Shown here in pieces: positions 1 through 10,979 of a stretch of 64,000 nucleotides of DNA (positions are counted from its first letter, which is position 1; each line of letters starts with the position of its first letter). The notes beneath the pieces are model-generated. The model saw only the letters and a list, made by a program, of their open reading frames with translations. It was not told the DNA's origin and made no database searches. This DNA comes from Fennellomyces sp. T-0311. Taxonomy: Eukaryota > Mucoromycota > Mucoromycetes > Mucorales > Lichtheimiaceae. Location: positions 294,510 to 358,509 of the forward strand of contig JALLLT010000043.1 of the NCBI GenBank assembly GCA_025266875.1. The letters run 5' to 3'. A program made the translations under genes and the position numbers.

Positions 1-1374
1 TTGTTCTGATGATGCGGAACTGAGGATGACTTTGACATCCGCCCTGCAGTGTTATGACCATATTGCTATACTGCGAGTCAATCCCATATCCTGTTGAGTT
101 TATCTCATTCGTTCAGACGGTGTAGTTCATAACCAGTGTAGACAAGTTATTATATAAATATACTTCGTGATGATGTTGAACCTATATGTGTTACCCGTTA
201 GGAAATATCTTCTATTATTATCACGAGCGCGTCACCGACTGAATGAGCCCCTACGCTGCGCTTCGTGTCATTCGCGGTGAGCCGGCTCTTCACCTAAACC
301 ATTACGCCAGACTCCTCACCTGTCTCGCTTCGCTCGACTGATTGAGCCCCTACGCTGCGCTCCGGGTCAATCAATAGTGAGCCGAGTCTGCCACCCTAAA
401 CCCTATGATTACAACACTATATACTACTTTACCTATGCCATTATATCCTAAACCCTAAGCATCCTAATCTATTGGACAACGAAAAAAGGACATAAACTCA
501 CAGTTGAGCACCTATAAAGTTGCTTTCCCTTAATCAGAAACACACTCGTAACTTTCAAATATACCAGCGCGTCTGTCAACTTGCTGCCCAGCAGTATCGA
601 TAAGTTATATTTGTGCGAAGCTGGGAGGTGCATTCCCTTCGGGTAGCAACGGACCGATAGAACTATAATTGCTACTGGGTTGCTTCTTTTGCATGTGAGG
701 GTGCTTAGTACGAGATCCAATGGGAGTATGGATGGAAGACCTGTATTTAGCAAATAATCGTTTTCTGGTGGATGCACTGGAGTTTGATGGCCAACATGAT
801 TTTCAACGTAGTATACCTTTTGTAGGATTTGCCACTGTTCATGTATGCAAAGTTTCGTCTAATCTGAGAAGCCCATTGTACTCATCATTTGGATCTAAAG
901 GGTGAAGTGACGTGACGGATCAGTCAAAGTGTCGTCTGTGGAACAGGCAAAATTGCACGGGAAGCAGATATTCAAGACTGCGACTATCGAAGCTGCAAGT
1001 AAACGAAAAGGAGAACGATCAACCGCTTTGGCGTAAAGTTTTGCTATCATTCTGCTACAGACTTTTTTTATCGAATTCACACACTTTAAGATGACGTATA
1101 TTCAAGGTACTAGGTAGCCAGATGAGACGCTTCGGTCGGGTGTGTAACATGATGACGGGTATATCTTGGCAACAAAAACGTATACAAGTAAGTCAACTGC
1201 ACTGTTGCCACAGCGACGATCATCAAAACCACCAGCATGATCGATTCCTACTATCAACAAAACGACAATTGTTACAATCGACGTAAATGGCAAAAGGTGT
1301 TTGCTTTATAATCCTAAAGTGACACAAAAGATTTTTAAAACGCTGTTTGTCCAAGCTCAAAAAAGTGCGGAGCC
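1..1374. other. Left-end intergenic stretch
   Basis: No convincing gene is seen here. It holds a pair of ~100-bp repeats with hairpins (listed separately), short CCCTAAA-like motifs near 394-405 and 449-458, and short open frames without coding character. A piece near 940-1010 reads like coding sequence in one frame but has no start, splice signals or recognisable family. It could be a relic. Confidence 0.5.
236..400. repeat. Two ~100-bp direct repeats, each with a hairpin
   Basis: Two copies share a core (GAGCCCCTACGCTGCGCT...) beginning near 245 and 344. Each core is flanked by a short inverted repeat: GAATGA (241-246) with TCATTC (268-273) in copy 1, and GATTGA (340-345) with TCAATC (367-372) in copy 2. 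The stems differ between copies but both stay paired. The second stem can be extended to about ten pairs with one bulge. This could be part of a foldback or Helitron-like repeat; the family is not identified. Confidence 0.7.
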
Positions 1375-3120
1375 ATGAGGATCTGTTACTACGAGTTACT
1401 GAGCGTCGATCGCTCAGCAACCGATTTAGAATTAAAAAAGGCGTATAGAAAGCAAGCATTAATATGGCATCCCGGTACGATCACTCGATTCTTTCATGTT
1501 TCTTTTTTCTTACAAGTTTTGACAGATAAAAATGGCGATCGGGTACAAGAAGCTACCGAACGATTCGCCATGATTCAAGAAGCGTATGAAGTTCTTTCGG
1601 ATCCACACGAACGTGCATGGTAAAAGAAGCGGTGGAGAGATAAAGGGTTTAGCACTGATGGGTATGGAATAGGTATGACGGACATAGAGATTCAATTTTG
1701 CGTGGAGACGACGCAGCAGTGCATAAGGATAGTAGTGCGGGCACCACGTCGGATGATTTAATGCGATACTTTTCCATGTCTGAATTCAAAGGATTCAATG
1801 ACGATGACAAGGTGAGGGGTTTTTGTGGAATGTATAGATGCATTGTGAACTGGGATAAGTTGATGCGTCTTTTTTTTACATAGGGATACTATGCGGTGTA
1901 TCGCAAACTGTTTGAGAAACTGTCTGATGAAGAAGAGAGTGCACACAATGCGGATCCACCGGAAGATGGCCAATCGTATACCCGTTATCCAATGTTTGGC
2001 AATTCCAAGACCCCGTTTGCCGATAGTGACGGATATCGCGGCTACGGCGGGTATGCACGCGACTTTTATGCGGCGTGGATGAACTTTAGCAGCGTAAAAT
2101 CGTTCCAATGGATGGACAAGTGGAGATTAAGAGACGCACCGAACCGGTTCGTGCGTCGCGCCATGGAAAAGGAAAACAAAAAGGCGAGAGAAACGGCGCG
2201 CAAGGAATACAACGATACTGTGCGCGTAAGTTTGTTTTCTTTTATATATATAAAAATGAGCAAACTTTTTTTTAAATGGACATTTTCTCAGAGTTTGGCG
2301 ACGTTTGTGCGCAAACGAGATCCACGGTTCAAGGCGTATCAAGAAGAAGAGCGGATACGCAAAGAGGCGGCGGCTGCGGAACAAAAGGCACGCGCACAGC
2401 GAGAAAAAGAAGAACTGCAAGCGCAAATTGCGGCATACCAAGAGCCAGAATGGGCCAAAGTAGATCCTGTTTTGGTGGACGCGTTTACTTCGGATGAATC
2501 CGAGTCGGACGATGATCAAGGTGGGTCGGAAGAAACGGATTTCTATTGCGTGGTATGCGACAAGTTTTACAAGAGCGAACAACAATATACCAGCCACGAG
2601 AGCAGCAAGAAGCATTTGAAACTGGCGGAAAAGATGAAGCGCGAAATGATGGCGGATGAAGAAGCGTTTGATTTTGGGCAAGATAAAAAGGAAGAAGAGG
2701 TCAAGACATTGAAAAAGAAGAAAAAGGGTAAAAAGACGCCCAAATTCGGAATCGAGGAAGAGGAGGATCTGGATGCATTGACAGCGTCGTTGACATTGGA
2801 CCCGTCTGGACGGAGGCGACGGACGAACCGGAAGGAAGAGCCGACGGAGGCCGAAGCGAACGAACCAGCCAAGGAAACGGCAAAGATGAAACGAGAACGA
2901 CGCAAGGAGAAAAAGAAACAAAAGGAGGAAAACGTAGGTTGCACAATCTAGATTACGCCCTTTTTCTGTGGATCTGATTAGGCTTTGCTAATAGCAACAA
3001 GAATTGCTATGCAACGTATGTGGGCAAGACTTTGATACGCGGAACCAATTGTTTACCCATATCAAGGCGACGGGACATGCATTGGCTGTGCCGTTGAAAG
3101 GGAAATCAAAGAAGCGATGA
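1375..3120 (+). CDS. JJJ1: J-domain protein Jjj1/DNAJC21, 60S ribosome biogenesis
   Basis: Six exons (1375-1474, 1526-1619, 1673-1811, 1884-2225, 2292-2933, 2995-3120) give 480 residues with all phases closing. The J domain is residues 1-70; its HPD motif (HPDKNG) is rebuilt across intron 1. A long charged middle region follows. A C2H2 finger ([17 protein letters not shown]) lies near residues 308-330, then acidic and Lys-rich stretches, and a second C2H2 finger (CNVCGQDF...H) near 443-466. This J domain plus two-finger layout is that of yeast Jjj1 and human DNAJC21, which act with Hsp70 in late cytoplasmic 60S maturation (release of Arx1/Alb1). The ATG at 1375 begins the J domain directly. 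The succinyl-CoA ligase gene follows 312 bp downstream on the same strand. Confidence 0.93.
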
Positions 3121-3401
3121 TTTTGAAGAAATAGAATTTGATTAGCAAAAAGAAAAAGCACGGCCTGAAGAACGTTTTTCCATAAATTCCGCGCCGGTCC
3201 GAATTAGTTGCTGTGAGAATCTGAGGCATGGCTGTGTCCAAACTAGGAAATGATGCGGCAACCTCTTCAAGAGGATCATCCAAGCGGGACTGTTGAGTTT
3301 CACACGCATACACGCAGAAATCACTTGCTTACGAATTAAAAAAAATGAAAATATAAAGCTTTCCGGTTTCTTCGACACTGTTTGCCTTTCTTTATTCTTT
3401 T

Positions 3402-3431
3402 GCACACACGCACACACACACACACACACAC
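3402..3431. repeat. (CA)n microsatellite abutting a start codon
   Basis: An almost pure CA tract, interrupted once by CG, ends two bases before the ATG at 3433. It therefore falls in the presumed 5' UTR or core promoter of the succinyl-CoA ligase gene. Confidence 0.9.
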
Positions 3432-3432
3432 C

Positions 3433-4720
3433 ATGATTGCCTCCAGCAGTAAAAAAGCCGCGGCCGCCGCCATGCGCGCCACCAGCCAAGCAGCCAGTAA
3501 TGACATGCCATGCAGTTTATTTTTTAAGGCCATCAGCGCGGAATTATTCATTGTTGATTGTTTTTCTTTGGGGGGATAGCTGCGTGTCGAAACTCATTCA
3601 CGGTGAACGGCGGGTACGAATCGACGATCCAAAATCTGAAAATTGGAGCGCATACGCGAGTCATGTGCCAGGGCACGGGTAAACAAGGCACGGCACAAAT
3701 GCAAGAAGCCATCAAGTTCGGTACACAGTTTGTTGGCAGCGTATCGGCGCGCAAAGCCGGCACGACCCATTTGGATCGTCCGGTGGTTGGCAGTGTCCGC
3801 GAAGCTGCGGAGGTGCTGAAACCCGATGCCACAGTCGTCTATGTGCCCCTTTCCGGTGCTGCCGATGCATTCATGGAAGCCATCGAAGCCGAGATCCCGT
3901 TGATTGTGTCGGTGACAGAAGGTATTCCATTCACAGACATGGCGCGGGTCCGAGCCGCACTGTTGAGTCAAAACAAGTCGCGTCTGGTGGGACCCAATTC
4001 GCCGGGTATCGTCTCTCCGGTGGGCAACTGCAAGATTGGTATCATGCCCAACCGTATCTACAAACCAGGCAACATTGGTGTCGTGTCACGCTCCGGTACC
4101 TTGTCCTATGAAGCCGTTCAGCAGCTGACTCAGTTGGGAATGGGCCAAACGTTGTGTGTGGGTGTCGGTGGTGATCCTATCAACGGCACCAACTTTATCG
4201 ATGCGCTAAAGATCTTTTTGGAGGACGACAACACTGAAGGTAAATGGTTTTTGTAACGAAGGCTTCTTGGGTATCTGATAAGAAAAAAGGCATCGTCATG
4301 ATCGGTGAGATCGGCGGAAGTGCGGAAGAAGAGGCCGCCGAGTTTTTGAAACAGTACAACTTTTCGCGAGAGAAGCCCAAGCCGGTCGTCTCGTTCATCG
4401 CCGGCCAAACGGCTCCACCGGATCGTCGGATGGGTACGTCATGCTGTGCCAGCCTCGGGGGAATAGGGTGCGGATGACTAATAAGATTCGTGCAGGACAT
4501 GCGGGCGCCATTGTATCGCATAGCGGCAAGGGCAACGCACAGGATAAGATCAAGGCGTTACATGAATCGGGTGTTGTGATGGCACGGGCATTGCCCTTTG
4601 TGGGCGTCACCCTGCAGCAGGTAAGGAAAAAAAACCATATCGAATCACACGCTGGCGGCTCACTATCTGTCACCACAATAATAGGAAATGATCAAGGCTG
4701 GACTGATGCCTCAACCATAA
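3433..4720 (+). CDS. LSC1: Succinyl-CoA ligase alpha subunit, divergent, mitochondrial
   Basis: Five exons (3433-3496, 3580-4239, 4290-4433, 4496-4620, 4685-4720) give 342 residues in frame. The enzyme forms succinate and ATP or GTP from succinyl-CoA in the TCA cycle, paired with a beta subunit. The short Ala/Ser/Lys-rich first exon is a plausible mitochondrial presequence. Visible family features are the CoA-binding region (TGKQGT near residue 52), [29 protein letters not shown] and the phosphohistidine motif GHAGAI near residue 290. Oddities: the usual Phe in the GFTGKQG loop is missing (one codon shorter), PNCPG reads PNSPG, there is a small charged insertion after FLKQYNFS, and the C-terminus is short. 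It may be a diverged paralogue rather than the only copy. The start is set by phase: exon 1 must leave one base, as the donor at 3497 does. Confidence 0.9.
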
Positions 4721-4907
4721 AACTTAGACCAAACGTTTTTCACGACGAAATAAACTGTACAGTTCTCTTTACCAATCGTTATTATGATTTTTTTGGGGTT
4801 GTTACGCGTGACCAGGGACACTTGTCGCTTTACATACGTATTGAAGTTCACACCAAAAATCGTAATATTGCTCTCTCTCTTTTTTTTTTCTTTTTTAACC
4901 AAAAAAA

Positions 4908-5381
4908 ATGACTCCATCATCATCAACGGCCATTTCCAATCGAAAGAAACCGTCGTTGCGCACATGGCTTCAGACGTTAATGGCGATGCGATCGCGGCCC
5001 ATGGAACTACGACAGACAGTCGTCACGATTACGTCTTACACGGCCATCACCATTCTAGCGTTTGTCACCGTGACGACGCTCTATTGTTTTTTCCTTGCTC
5101 TGAGTGTATTTGACGATGTGATTCGAGTCAGCGCACCGGGTCATTTGTGGCAAAAAACCAAAGATCGAGGTGTGGCCATGGTCGACTGGGTTTCGATTCT
5201 TGACCAGGTCCGAGTTCAGCTGAGTCAATTGGCTGACTGGCAGGATCGCAAACGTGAATCTTGGCCGTTTGATCAGATCGATAGCGACAGATTACACGAC
5301 CTTGTCACCGCAGTGACCGATTATTTGAGCGATTATGTCCATGCCAATCGTCATGACAACGACCACCGTGCTCAAAAATAA
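4908..5381 (+). CDS. Small single-pass membrane protein, unknown function
   Basis: An intronless frame of 157 codons starts at an ATG preceded by a CT-rich tract and an A-run, the same arrangement as at the MATE gene. The N-terminus (about 1-36) is basic and Ser/Arg-rich. Residues 37-67 form one long hydrophobic segment (TITSYTAITILAFVTVTTLY). The C-terminal ~90 residues are polar, amphipathic and rich in Asp, His and Gln. I do not recognise a family. A type II or tail-oriented membrane protein would fit the charge distribution. It lies between the succinyl-CoA ligase and MATE genes on the same strand. Confidence 0.6.
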   Translation: MTPSSSTAISNRKKPSLRTWLQTLMAMRSRPMELRQTVVTITSYTAITILAFVTVTTLYCFFLALSVFDDVIRVSAPGHLWQKTKDRGVAMVDWVSILDQVRVQLSQLADWQDRKRESWPFDQIDSDRLHDLVTAVTDYLSDYVHANRHDNDHRAQK

Positions 5382-6452
5382 ATCGTACTATAATTTAAAA
5401 CAAGATACCCCAACCCTTTTTTTTTAACTGTATCATCAGATGTACATTATACAATTCTCTCTCCCTTTTTTTTTGGCGTGTGTGCATCAAAAAAATAAAA
5501 TACCTTTTGAAACTGTGACAGCTTGCCAAGTATATCATCTGATGATTCACTGTTAGAGCGGTTTTCCCATTTTATGTTTCGATTCATGCCAATCCGCAAA
5601 TTGTTTGCAGAACCGCAAATCACGTGTGTGTGGGTGATTTTCTCTCGTTCCAAGGAGGGGGGGGATGATGGCCCTTTATATTTGCAGAGAGCAGACATCT
5701 GATGAGGGTCCCTCGTTTGCTACACGACGCTTTATCTAAACGAATCACATGAAGCGATGCTAGTACATCATGTCGCACTGTCTAATCGTGCGCAGCCTGC
5801 TCAATCTAAACTGGATATTAATTAACATGGCTTCGGGTTTTACGCGCAGTGGTACTCTCTTCGGATGATACGCATATCAAAGGAAAATGGATTGTTTATT
5901 TGGCTTATAAACACAATAGACGCATTCCGAAGTGGTACAGTCATCTTGTCAGCCTGGTACACGGAATTGCTTGTGTGTGTATGTATTTGAGAAAAGCCTA
6001 TATATAGAAAGGTACATAATAAAGATGTAAAAAAAAAAAAAAATTCTGCTAGATGCAAACAGCCTCTTAACGACCAGGGTTATATAAAGTAACCAGGGTT
6101 CAAACGAGTCTAGCGTTTCAAGTTGAATAATAAGAACCAGTTAGAGGTTGTTGCACCCTCCCCCTCTTTCTCTCCGCGTGCACGATGACAGTGTGATACA
6201 ATGGAACCAGTTTGGAGTAAATACTAAAACAGTTGGTGTACCCCGATGAGGCGCGCGCCTTTTTATACATGAGCAGCGTCATGGCAACATTAGGTCCGAG
6301 ATAAACTTGTATATTTACATGTTTCATAGGATGTTGATCTCACGCGTACGCGTTTTTGTTTCTTTTTAAGATTGGATGGATTTTTCGAGGCATACCTATA
6401 TAAATTTCCGTTGATTCCTTTTTTTTCTCTTTATCTCTTTTCAAAAAAAAAA
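5382..6452. other. Intergenic, promoter side of the MATE gene
   Basis: AT-rich DNA with homopolymer A and T runs, no gene seen. A CT-rich tract (about 6417-6441) followed by an A-run directly precedes the MATE start codon and is probably part of its core promoter and leader. Confidence 0.5.
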
Positions 6453-8456
6453 ATGCAAAAAACCTTGACCGGATTCTTTGAGTCAAGCTCAAACGACGAG
6501 TCGACATACTTGCTGGCCAAACGAAAGCCCGTCGACAGAGCTTCCTGGATTCAAGAAGCTAAAAGCGAAACCAAAGCCATATTGAATTACACCTGGCCTC
6601 TTTTGATCACTTTTGTGGTTGGAAAGGGTATGGGGATCGTGGACGTTTGGTTTTTAGGTCAACTGGGTGCCGAAGGTTTATTTTTTTTTTTTCAAAAAGA
6701 AAAAAGGCTATTGCAACTAAAAAATATTGCTAGTGATGGCTGTTGTTAGTCTCGGTAACCTTTGGTCGACGGTGGCGGGTTTGGCTTTTGGAAATGGACT
6801 TTTAACGGGTAACTTGACAACACGATGCACGGTCACATATGCAAGTTTAATAACATGACCTATTTAGCTATTGATACGTTGGTGGCTCAGGCGTATACCG
6901 GTGCGAATGATCCAAAAACGTTGGGCGTGATTTTGCAGCGCGGCATCGTGATAATGGGACTTTTGGCTGCACCCATCGCTGTTCTTTGGTAATACACACA
7001 AACCCTTGCATTCATTCAATGGTTTTAACTCATTTAGAAAAAAAAAACAATAGGCTATACACCGAACCCATTCTGATTCGGTTGATGGGTCAGGAACCAA
7101 GTTTGGCTCATTTCACACAAACCTATATCTACATCTGCATACCCCTTATTTATCCGATATTTGTATCAACAGCGATCCGCAAATTTTTACAGAGTCTGGG
7201 CAAGTTTTATACACACAAAAAAAAGCTTTGTTTATTTATTTTAACCTTTTTAAATTCATGTAGGCCATATGCGTGTTACCATGATGATGATTCTGGCGAT
7301 TTTCCCATTTAATTGTCTTTCCAACATTTTGTTTTTGAGAGTCCTTGATCTCGGATATATCGGTGCAGCATTCCATTTCGCATTCTTTCATGGTGCCATT
7401 CTTGCTATTTACACACTATTCCTTTCCTTTGGCACCGATTTCTGGAACGCGTATTGGCCCGGTTGGAGCAAACAAGCGATTCATAGTTGGGAACCATTCC
7501 TCAAGCTTGGTACCTTTTTTTTAATTGTTCATAAAACGCAAAATGACAGACTCATCTATTATTTTTTTTCTTCATTTTAGGCGTCCCAGGAATGCTTAGT
7601 GTGGCTACAGAATGGGCATTCGAAGTATGTGCACTTTTAACAGGTAAAACGAAACATTCTTTGGGGGAAAAAACTCTAGTTTTGTTAAAATCAGATAATG
7701 AAAGGTGCATTGGGAAAGACAAGCTTGGCTGGTCAATCAATAATTCTTTCTGTAAACTCACTTTTAATCATGATTCCTTCGTAAGTAGCATCCGCCGTAT
7801 ATTACGCGAAAAAAAAGAAACCAGGGACGATTGACCTCACCCAATTTCGCCTAGTGCATTGTCAAACGCGGTGGCAGTCCGAATCGGGCATCATGCAGGA
7901 GCTAACCAGCCATTAAAAATCCAGATGTGCTTCACATTATCAGTGGGCATGGGATGCATCTGCATCTTATTCAATGCATCCTTGATGTATTTCCTGAAAC
8001 ATCAGATCGCTGCCCACTTTTCCATCGATGACCAAGTAGTCCAAGCTGCGGAAGATTTGATGCCCATTGCTTGCGTATCTCACATCTTTACTGTAAGTCT
8101 TTCTTTGTTGTTGCTTATGACACCATCTGACACTGAATTAGGGCCTCAGTGCCATCTTCTCGGCCACGTTGAATGCCTTGGGCAAACAACCCATCGTCGC
8201 AGCATTCAATCTGGGCTCCTATTACGTGGTTGGGTTGCCGTTCGGTTTATGGATGACTTATTCGTACGATTGGGGTCTGATTGGTGTTTGGGCGGGCGTT
8301 GCCATGGCAGGATTTATCAAGTGTGTCGGCGAAGGTGCTGTCTTGTGCTTTTTCGTGGATTGGGAATCGGAATGTCGAAAAAGCACTCGGCGTATCGGAA
8401 CTCAAGAAATATTACCTGCGTTGCCAACCAAAACGGTGGCCCACACAAATATTTAA
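6453..8456 (+). CDS. MATE family multidrug/toxin extrusion transporter
   Basis: Nine exons (6453-6675, 6734-6808, 6868-6988, 7054-7199, 7264-7509, 7581-7643, 7705-7780, 7855-8092, 8142-8456) give 500 residues, all phases consistent. MATE proteins are 12-helix antiporters that export organic cations or metabolites using H+ or Na+. Recognisable pieces are YTWPLLITFVVGKGMGIVD, AVVSLGNLW, AIDTLVAQAYTGA, FLQSLGHMRVTM, WAFEVCALLTG, LAGQSIILSVNSLL, ALSNAVAVRIGHHAGA and ATLNALGKQP, in the order expected of two six-helix halves. The soluble N-terminus is ~45 residues and the tail ~35. The intron at 7200-7263 begins with GC, not GT; no GT donor keeps frame. The ATG at 6453 is chosen over an in-frame upstream one at 6372 because the intervening sequence is a T-rich leader. 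Confidence 0.93.
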
Positions 8457-8537
8457 ACGGCACCCCCGCCCTCCTTGGCTTTGTATATAATTGTATAACC
8501 ATTCCAAAAAAAAGTAAAACAGAGTGTTCCCACTTGT

Positions 8538-10979
8538 TTATTCCTCATCTTCGGTACCAAAGTATCGATCTATATAATGAATCGTTAACCATTTTGCGTG
8601 GGCGATACCATGTCGCTTTACCTCCGAAATTGCCAATGCCAGGCTCAATGTACAGGGTGTCTTTGGAAAGAACGGGATCCACCATCGAAGTGACTATCCT
8701 GACACGTGGGAACGCTTTGGCGATGACATTGAGCCCGACAGGTGCTGCGAGGAACACTGTGAAAATGATATGATCCTATTGACATTCTCTTTTGTTTGAG
8801 AGACACGTTTCGTGTACGTAAATTAGGCTTCTTACCTCAGGCACTTCATGGTCCAACAAGACCCGAATGGCCATCAATCCAGCCGCACCTGTACCAATGG
8901 TCGCATCCTTACCAATGTTTGGTGAGTATATAGATAGATAGATAGATCGCACTCATGCAGAGTGGCTCTTTACCATCAAAACAACGTGGTGTTCTTTGAC
9001 ATCGGCAGGCAGTTTACAGTAATGCAACTGGGATCCAAGTTAGTTTGATGATACCATGGCCTTTTGTTTTCTCCTACAACACGAACCTGAGGTTCGCCAG
9101 TGCTCGGATCAGTCTGAATCAAAATTTTCCCAATCAAAGCATCACTGCACACGCGACGCAATCCCGTTTCCATCGTTCCGCCAGCGCGCAGAATCGACAC
9201 TCCACATATCTAAAAAAAATACCCCATCGTCAAACCAACCCTCCTTGCCACTGGAATAGCCCTTACCTTTTCTTTATAAACCATGCCCTTGTACTCCGCC
9301 CCCACGGGTGTAGTCACTGTAGTTTCTTCGAATGGCAGCAGGTTGAACGCACTGAAATAAGGTTTGTTTAGCTTTTTCCAAAAAAAAAAGGAGCGTTGGA
9401 TGTAAACTTGCGCTTCAACAATGATGGTCGAAAGTCGTTCGGCGTAAAACACAAATTCATCTCTTGGAGTGGTTCTATCTCGTAATATGGTATGCATGCC
9501 CTAATCAATCCAAGGTTTCAGTGTGCGTTGGATGGTGTCTGTTGGGCTACCTTGATTTGGTTTGTCTCTGGCAAGACCAAGACATCCGGCGGCAGGGTGT
9601 TTTCGATTGGCGTGTTGGCGAGGTCCCATCGCAAATGCATCCGACGTTCTGTGAGTTGTCGCTGGACGTGTTTGGTGATCAGGTCGATGGCTACCACATT
9701 TTCAAGACCTCGTGGGATAATCTAACGCGTGGATTCAATCATTGTATTGGTCCCGTTCCATGGTAGACGCGAAAACAAAACAAAACGTACGACATCGGCG
9801 TGTTTTACAGTAGGTTGGATATGGTCGTCAAAAGCCGGCTTGACAAACCGTGTATATTGCTGTTCATCCAATGAATATCCGTAATTCCCCTGATAGATCC
9901 AACCCCCGGCTTGGTACCTGAAGCACGCCCTTCAACTCCCGTCCTCGTTCTGCAATATCCCGTTGCACTGCAGCTGTTGAGTACACCATTGTCGTATGCA
10001 GTGGATTGGCCGAAAAAAAAACTTACATCGTCGCGCGAGACGGATATCCGCGTCGGTATCGACAAAGATCTACGCATCGGTTCATGGATCGATCCCACAA
10101 GCATAAAAATAAAAAAAAAACTCTTTGATGGTTACCTTGAGATCCATCAAATCCCGAATCTTTTTATCGTACAATCCGTAAATCCCTTCAAAGATAATCA
10201 CATTGGCGCCGTAAATCGTTGTCGTCTTGTCTGTGCGAGCATGGAGCGAGAAATCATACGTGGGTATCTGAACTGATTTCCTGCGCAGAAACAATCGCGT
10301 AAGCAACTTCATCATTTAACAGCGCATAACGAGAGAACTGACCCGCTCTTCAACTTGCATAGCGTTTCGTACAACAAGTTATAGTCGATTGCAGTAGGAT
10401 GATCAAAGTCAAAGTTGCTACACAAGAAGAAACTCAGTGATCCGCCCAACACCACAGCTGGGAGAGCGGGCTTACTTTTCGTGCGCCAGTTTGCTCTGTT
10501 CGGGTCCGAGCACGTTGTAGAACGAATCCATGGAAACGATCACCACCCAAGGAACATTCAGGTTTTTCAGGATTCGCCTATCAGGAAGTGGTTTAGCTTG
10601 GTTCTTTTTTAAGAAAAAGCCAGGCACACATCACATACTCAGCGACACTAGTCTTTCCGCTGGCACTACCGCCTAGAAAAAAAATTGGGTGTCTATATAT
10701 ACACTCATACACGCACACACGCAAAACCAACCTGCAACGCCAATCACATAACTTTCAGTGACAGTACCATCGGCACTGTTGGGTTTTTGTTGATTCCAAT
10801 GTCAACGTTGGGTCTTTTTTTTTCTGATTCCTCGTTCAAGCCCGCAGCAAATAAGAAAAAACTTACTGATACCAAGGGCTTGATTATTATTTTAGTTTTG
10901 AAAACTCTCTCCAGTGTGTGTGTGCATGCATTTACCTCCTGCCAGAGGAATTGAGTTGCAAGATCTTTTTTTCTCCCAT
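8538..10979 (-). CDS. URK1: Uridine/cytidine kinase with C-terminal UPRT domain (Urk1)
   Basis: Eighteen exons give 465 residues with every junction in phase. Exons from the 5' end: 10979-10936, 10878-10867, 10775-10732, 10672-10639, 10577-10476, 10417-10343, 10280-10136, 10069-10027, 9967-9918, 9859-9791, 9721-9551, 9500-9412, 9351-9267, 9209-9087, 9027-8974, 8907-8836, 8775-8622, 8569-8538. The enzyme phosphorylates uridine and cytidine in pyrimidine salvage. The P-loop is [12 protein letters not shown], followed by [26 protein letters not shown] and [11 protein letters not shown]. The C-terminal half is UPRT-like ([42 protein letters not shown]), but the PRPP loop reads [10 protein letters not shown], as in eukaryotic fusion forms, so phosphoribosyltransferase activity is doubtful. 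Exon 2 is only 12 nt. The intron at 9352-9411 appears to be GC-AG. A longer upstream frame (from 11125) overlaps the start in another frame. Confidence 0.93.
8930..8947. repeat. (GATA)n microsatellite in a URK1 intron
   Basis: A short GATA repeat lies inside the intron between the exons at 9027-8974 and 8907-8836 of the uridine kinase gene. No function is suggested. Confidence 0.85.

Noticed and set aside
2127..2921. Long antisense frame of 264 codons
   Set aside because: It is a shadow of the Lys/Glu-rich part of JJJ1; the sense strand has domain matches and correct splicing.
6372..6452. Upstream in-frame ATG of the MATE gene
   Set aside because: The added residues come from a T-rich leader and the A-run; the ATG at 6453 has the leader layout seen at other genes.
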